From positions 1 to 64,000 of the forward strand of contig PYJD01000050.1 of the NCBI GenBank assembly GCA_003635315.1: a DNA stretch of 64,000 nucleotides, read 5' to 3'. Positions 63,915 through 64,000 of this stretch are shown in pieces. The first letter of the stretch is position 1. The number at the start of each line of letters is the position of its first letter. The notes under the pieces were generated by a model that saw only the letters and a program-made list of their open reading frames with translations, did no database searches and was not told the DNA's origin. The position numbers and the translations under genes are program-made. Source of the DNA: Candidatus Poribacteria bacterium. GTDB lineage: Bacteria; Poribacteria; WGA-4E; WGA-3G.

Positions 63915-64000
63915 TTAACTGCCATTCATGATATTCTTTAGGGGTACATCCTTCTCTTCAGGTATATAAAAACTCATTGCATCGTCAACAACACCCAGAA
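63915..64000 (-). CDS. 3' end of a minus-strand gene, cut by window edge
   Basis: The minus frame entering from the right edge reads LGVVDDAMSFYIPEEKDVPL then KNIMNGS and stops at TAA (63915-63917). Open from the edge for 28 codons with protein-like composition; the other two minus frames stop within eight codons of the edge. Family not recognisable. It converges with the cytochrome gene. Confidence 0.5.
   Translation of the reverse strand, partial: LGVVDDAMSFYIPEEKDVPLKNIMNGS

Overview
The window is AT-rich bacterial chromosome with short, mostly same-strand operons, clear AGGAG ribosome sites and occasional GTG/TTG starts. The gene mix suggests Candidatus Poribacteria or a close relative in the Planctomycetes-like, sponge/marine polysaccharide-degrader world. 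It includes three Gfo/Idh/MocA oxidoreductases, a DUF1080 protein, a PL10 pectate lyase, tandem secreted LamG proteins, an FG-GAP/ASPIC protein, Uma2 and DUF433 genes, and many palindromic intergenic repeats. That placement is an inference from gene content; there is no rRNA, tRNA or CRISPR array here to settle it.

Layout. 1-484: 5' part of an IS4-like transposase running off the left edge. 0.8-4.8 kb: sufC-sufB-sufD and a glutaredoxin. 5-12.9 kb: an accessory island with a DUF6575-like pair, a GmrSD-like DUF262/HNH protein, a one-TM protein, a two-gene cassette whose first gene has an in-frame stop, two DUF433 antitoxins, a Uma2 nuclease, an HsdR_N-type nuclease and a frameshifted DUF5615 toxin. 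13.0-15.3 kb: the rest of the Fe-S assembly set (sufS, sufU, Rieske protein, sufT). The island therefore sits inside what is normally one SUF cluster. 15.7-17.1 kb: a MazE-tail repeat protein, DUF971, rhodanese and a zinc ribbon. 17-24 kb: sugar-type oxidoreductases, an undecaprenyl-phosphate sugar transferase, an esterase and a secreted protein. 23.9-25.1 kb: a dense repeat field. 25.3-31.4 kb: TatA, an AhpD-like protein, then secreted TPR, FG-GAP/ASPIC and three tandem LamG proteins. 31.4-44.4 kb: cupin, two methyltransferases, thioredoxin reductase, FGGY kinase, MoaC, a giant DUF3857/transglutaminase protein with a caspase-like N-terminus, MoxR, a GT2 glycosyltransferase, a CRP-like regulator and an M28 peptidase. 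44.6-54.5 kb: HtrA, a TPR protein, a 1156-residue cyclase/AAA/TPR protein, a TIM-barrel isomerase and a large membrane-anchored protein. 54.8-63.9 kb: UPF0182, DUF5069, PL10, Gfo/Idh/MocA, a SpoU methylase, DUF1080 and a multihaem cytochrome c. The right edge holds the 3' end of one more minus-strand gene.

The most unusual signals are these. (1) Four secreted proteins of two unrelated folds share a C-terminal tail of the form GKLTTTWGxLK, a possible sorting signal. (2) A family of short palindrome-ended elements (ATACCATTTCT ends) has a right end that reads TGGTATAAT, an extended -10 box, and lies just upstream of genes; in one case the end supplies the only in-frame ATG of a regulator. (3) Two island genes are broken by single lesions (TGA at 9106, T-run at 12638). 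(4) One small protein is built of repeated MazE-like C-terminal tails. (5) A 121-bp MITE is flanked by an intact ATTAA target duplication. (6) A caspase-like domain lacking its catalytic cysteine is fused to a transglutaminase.
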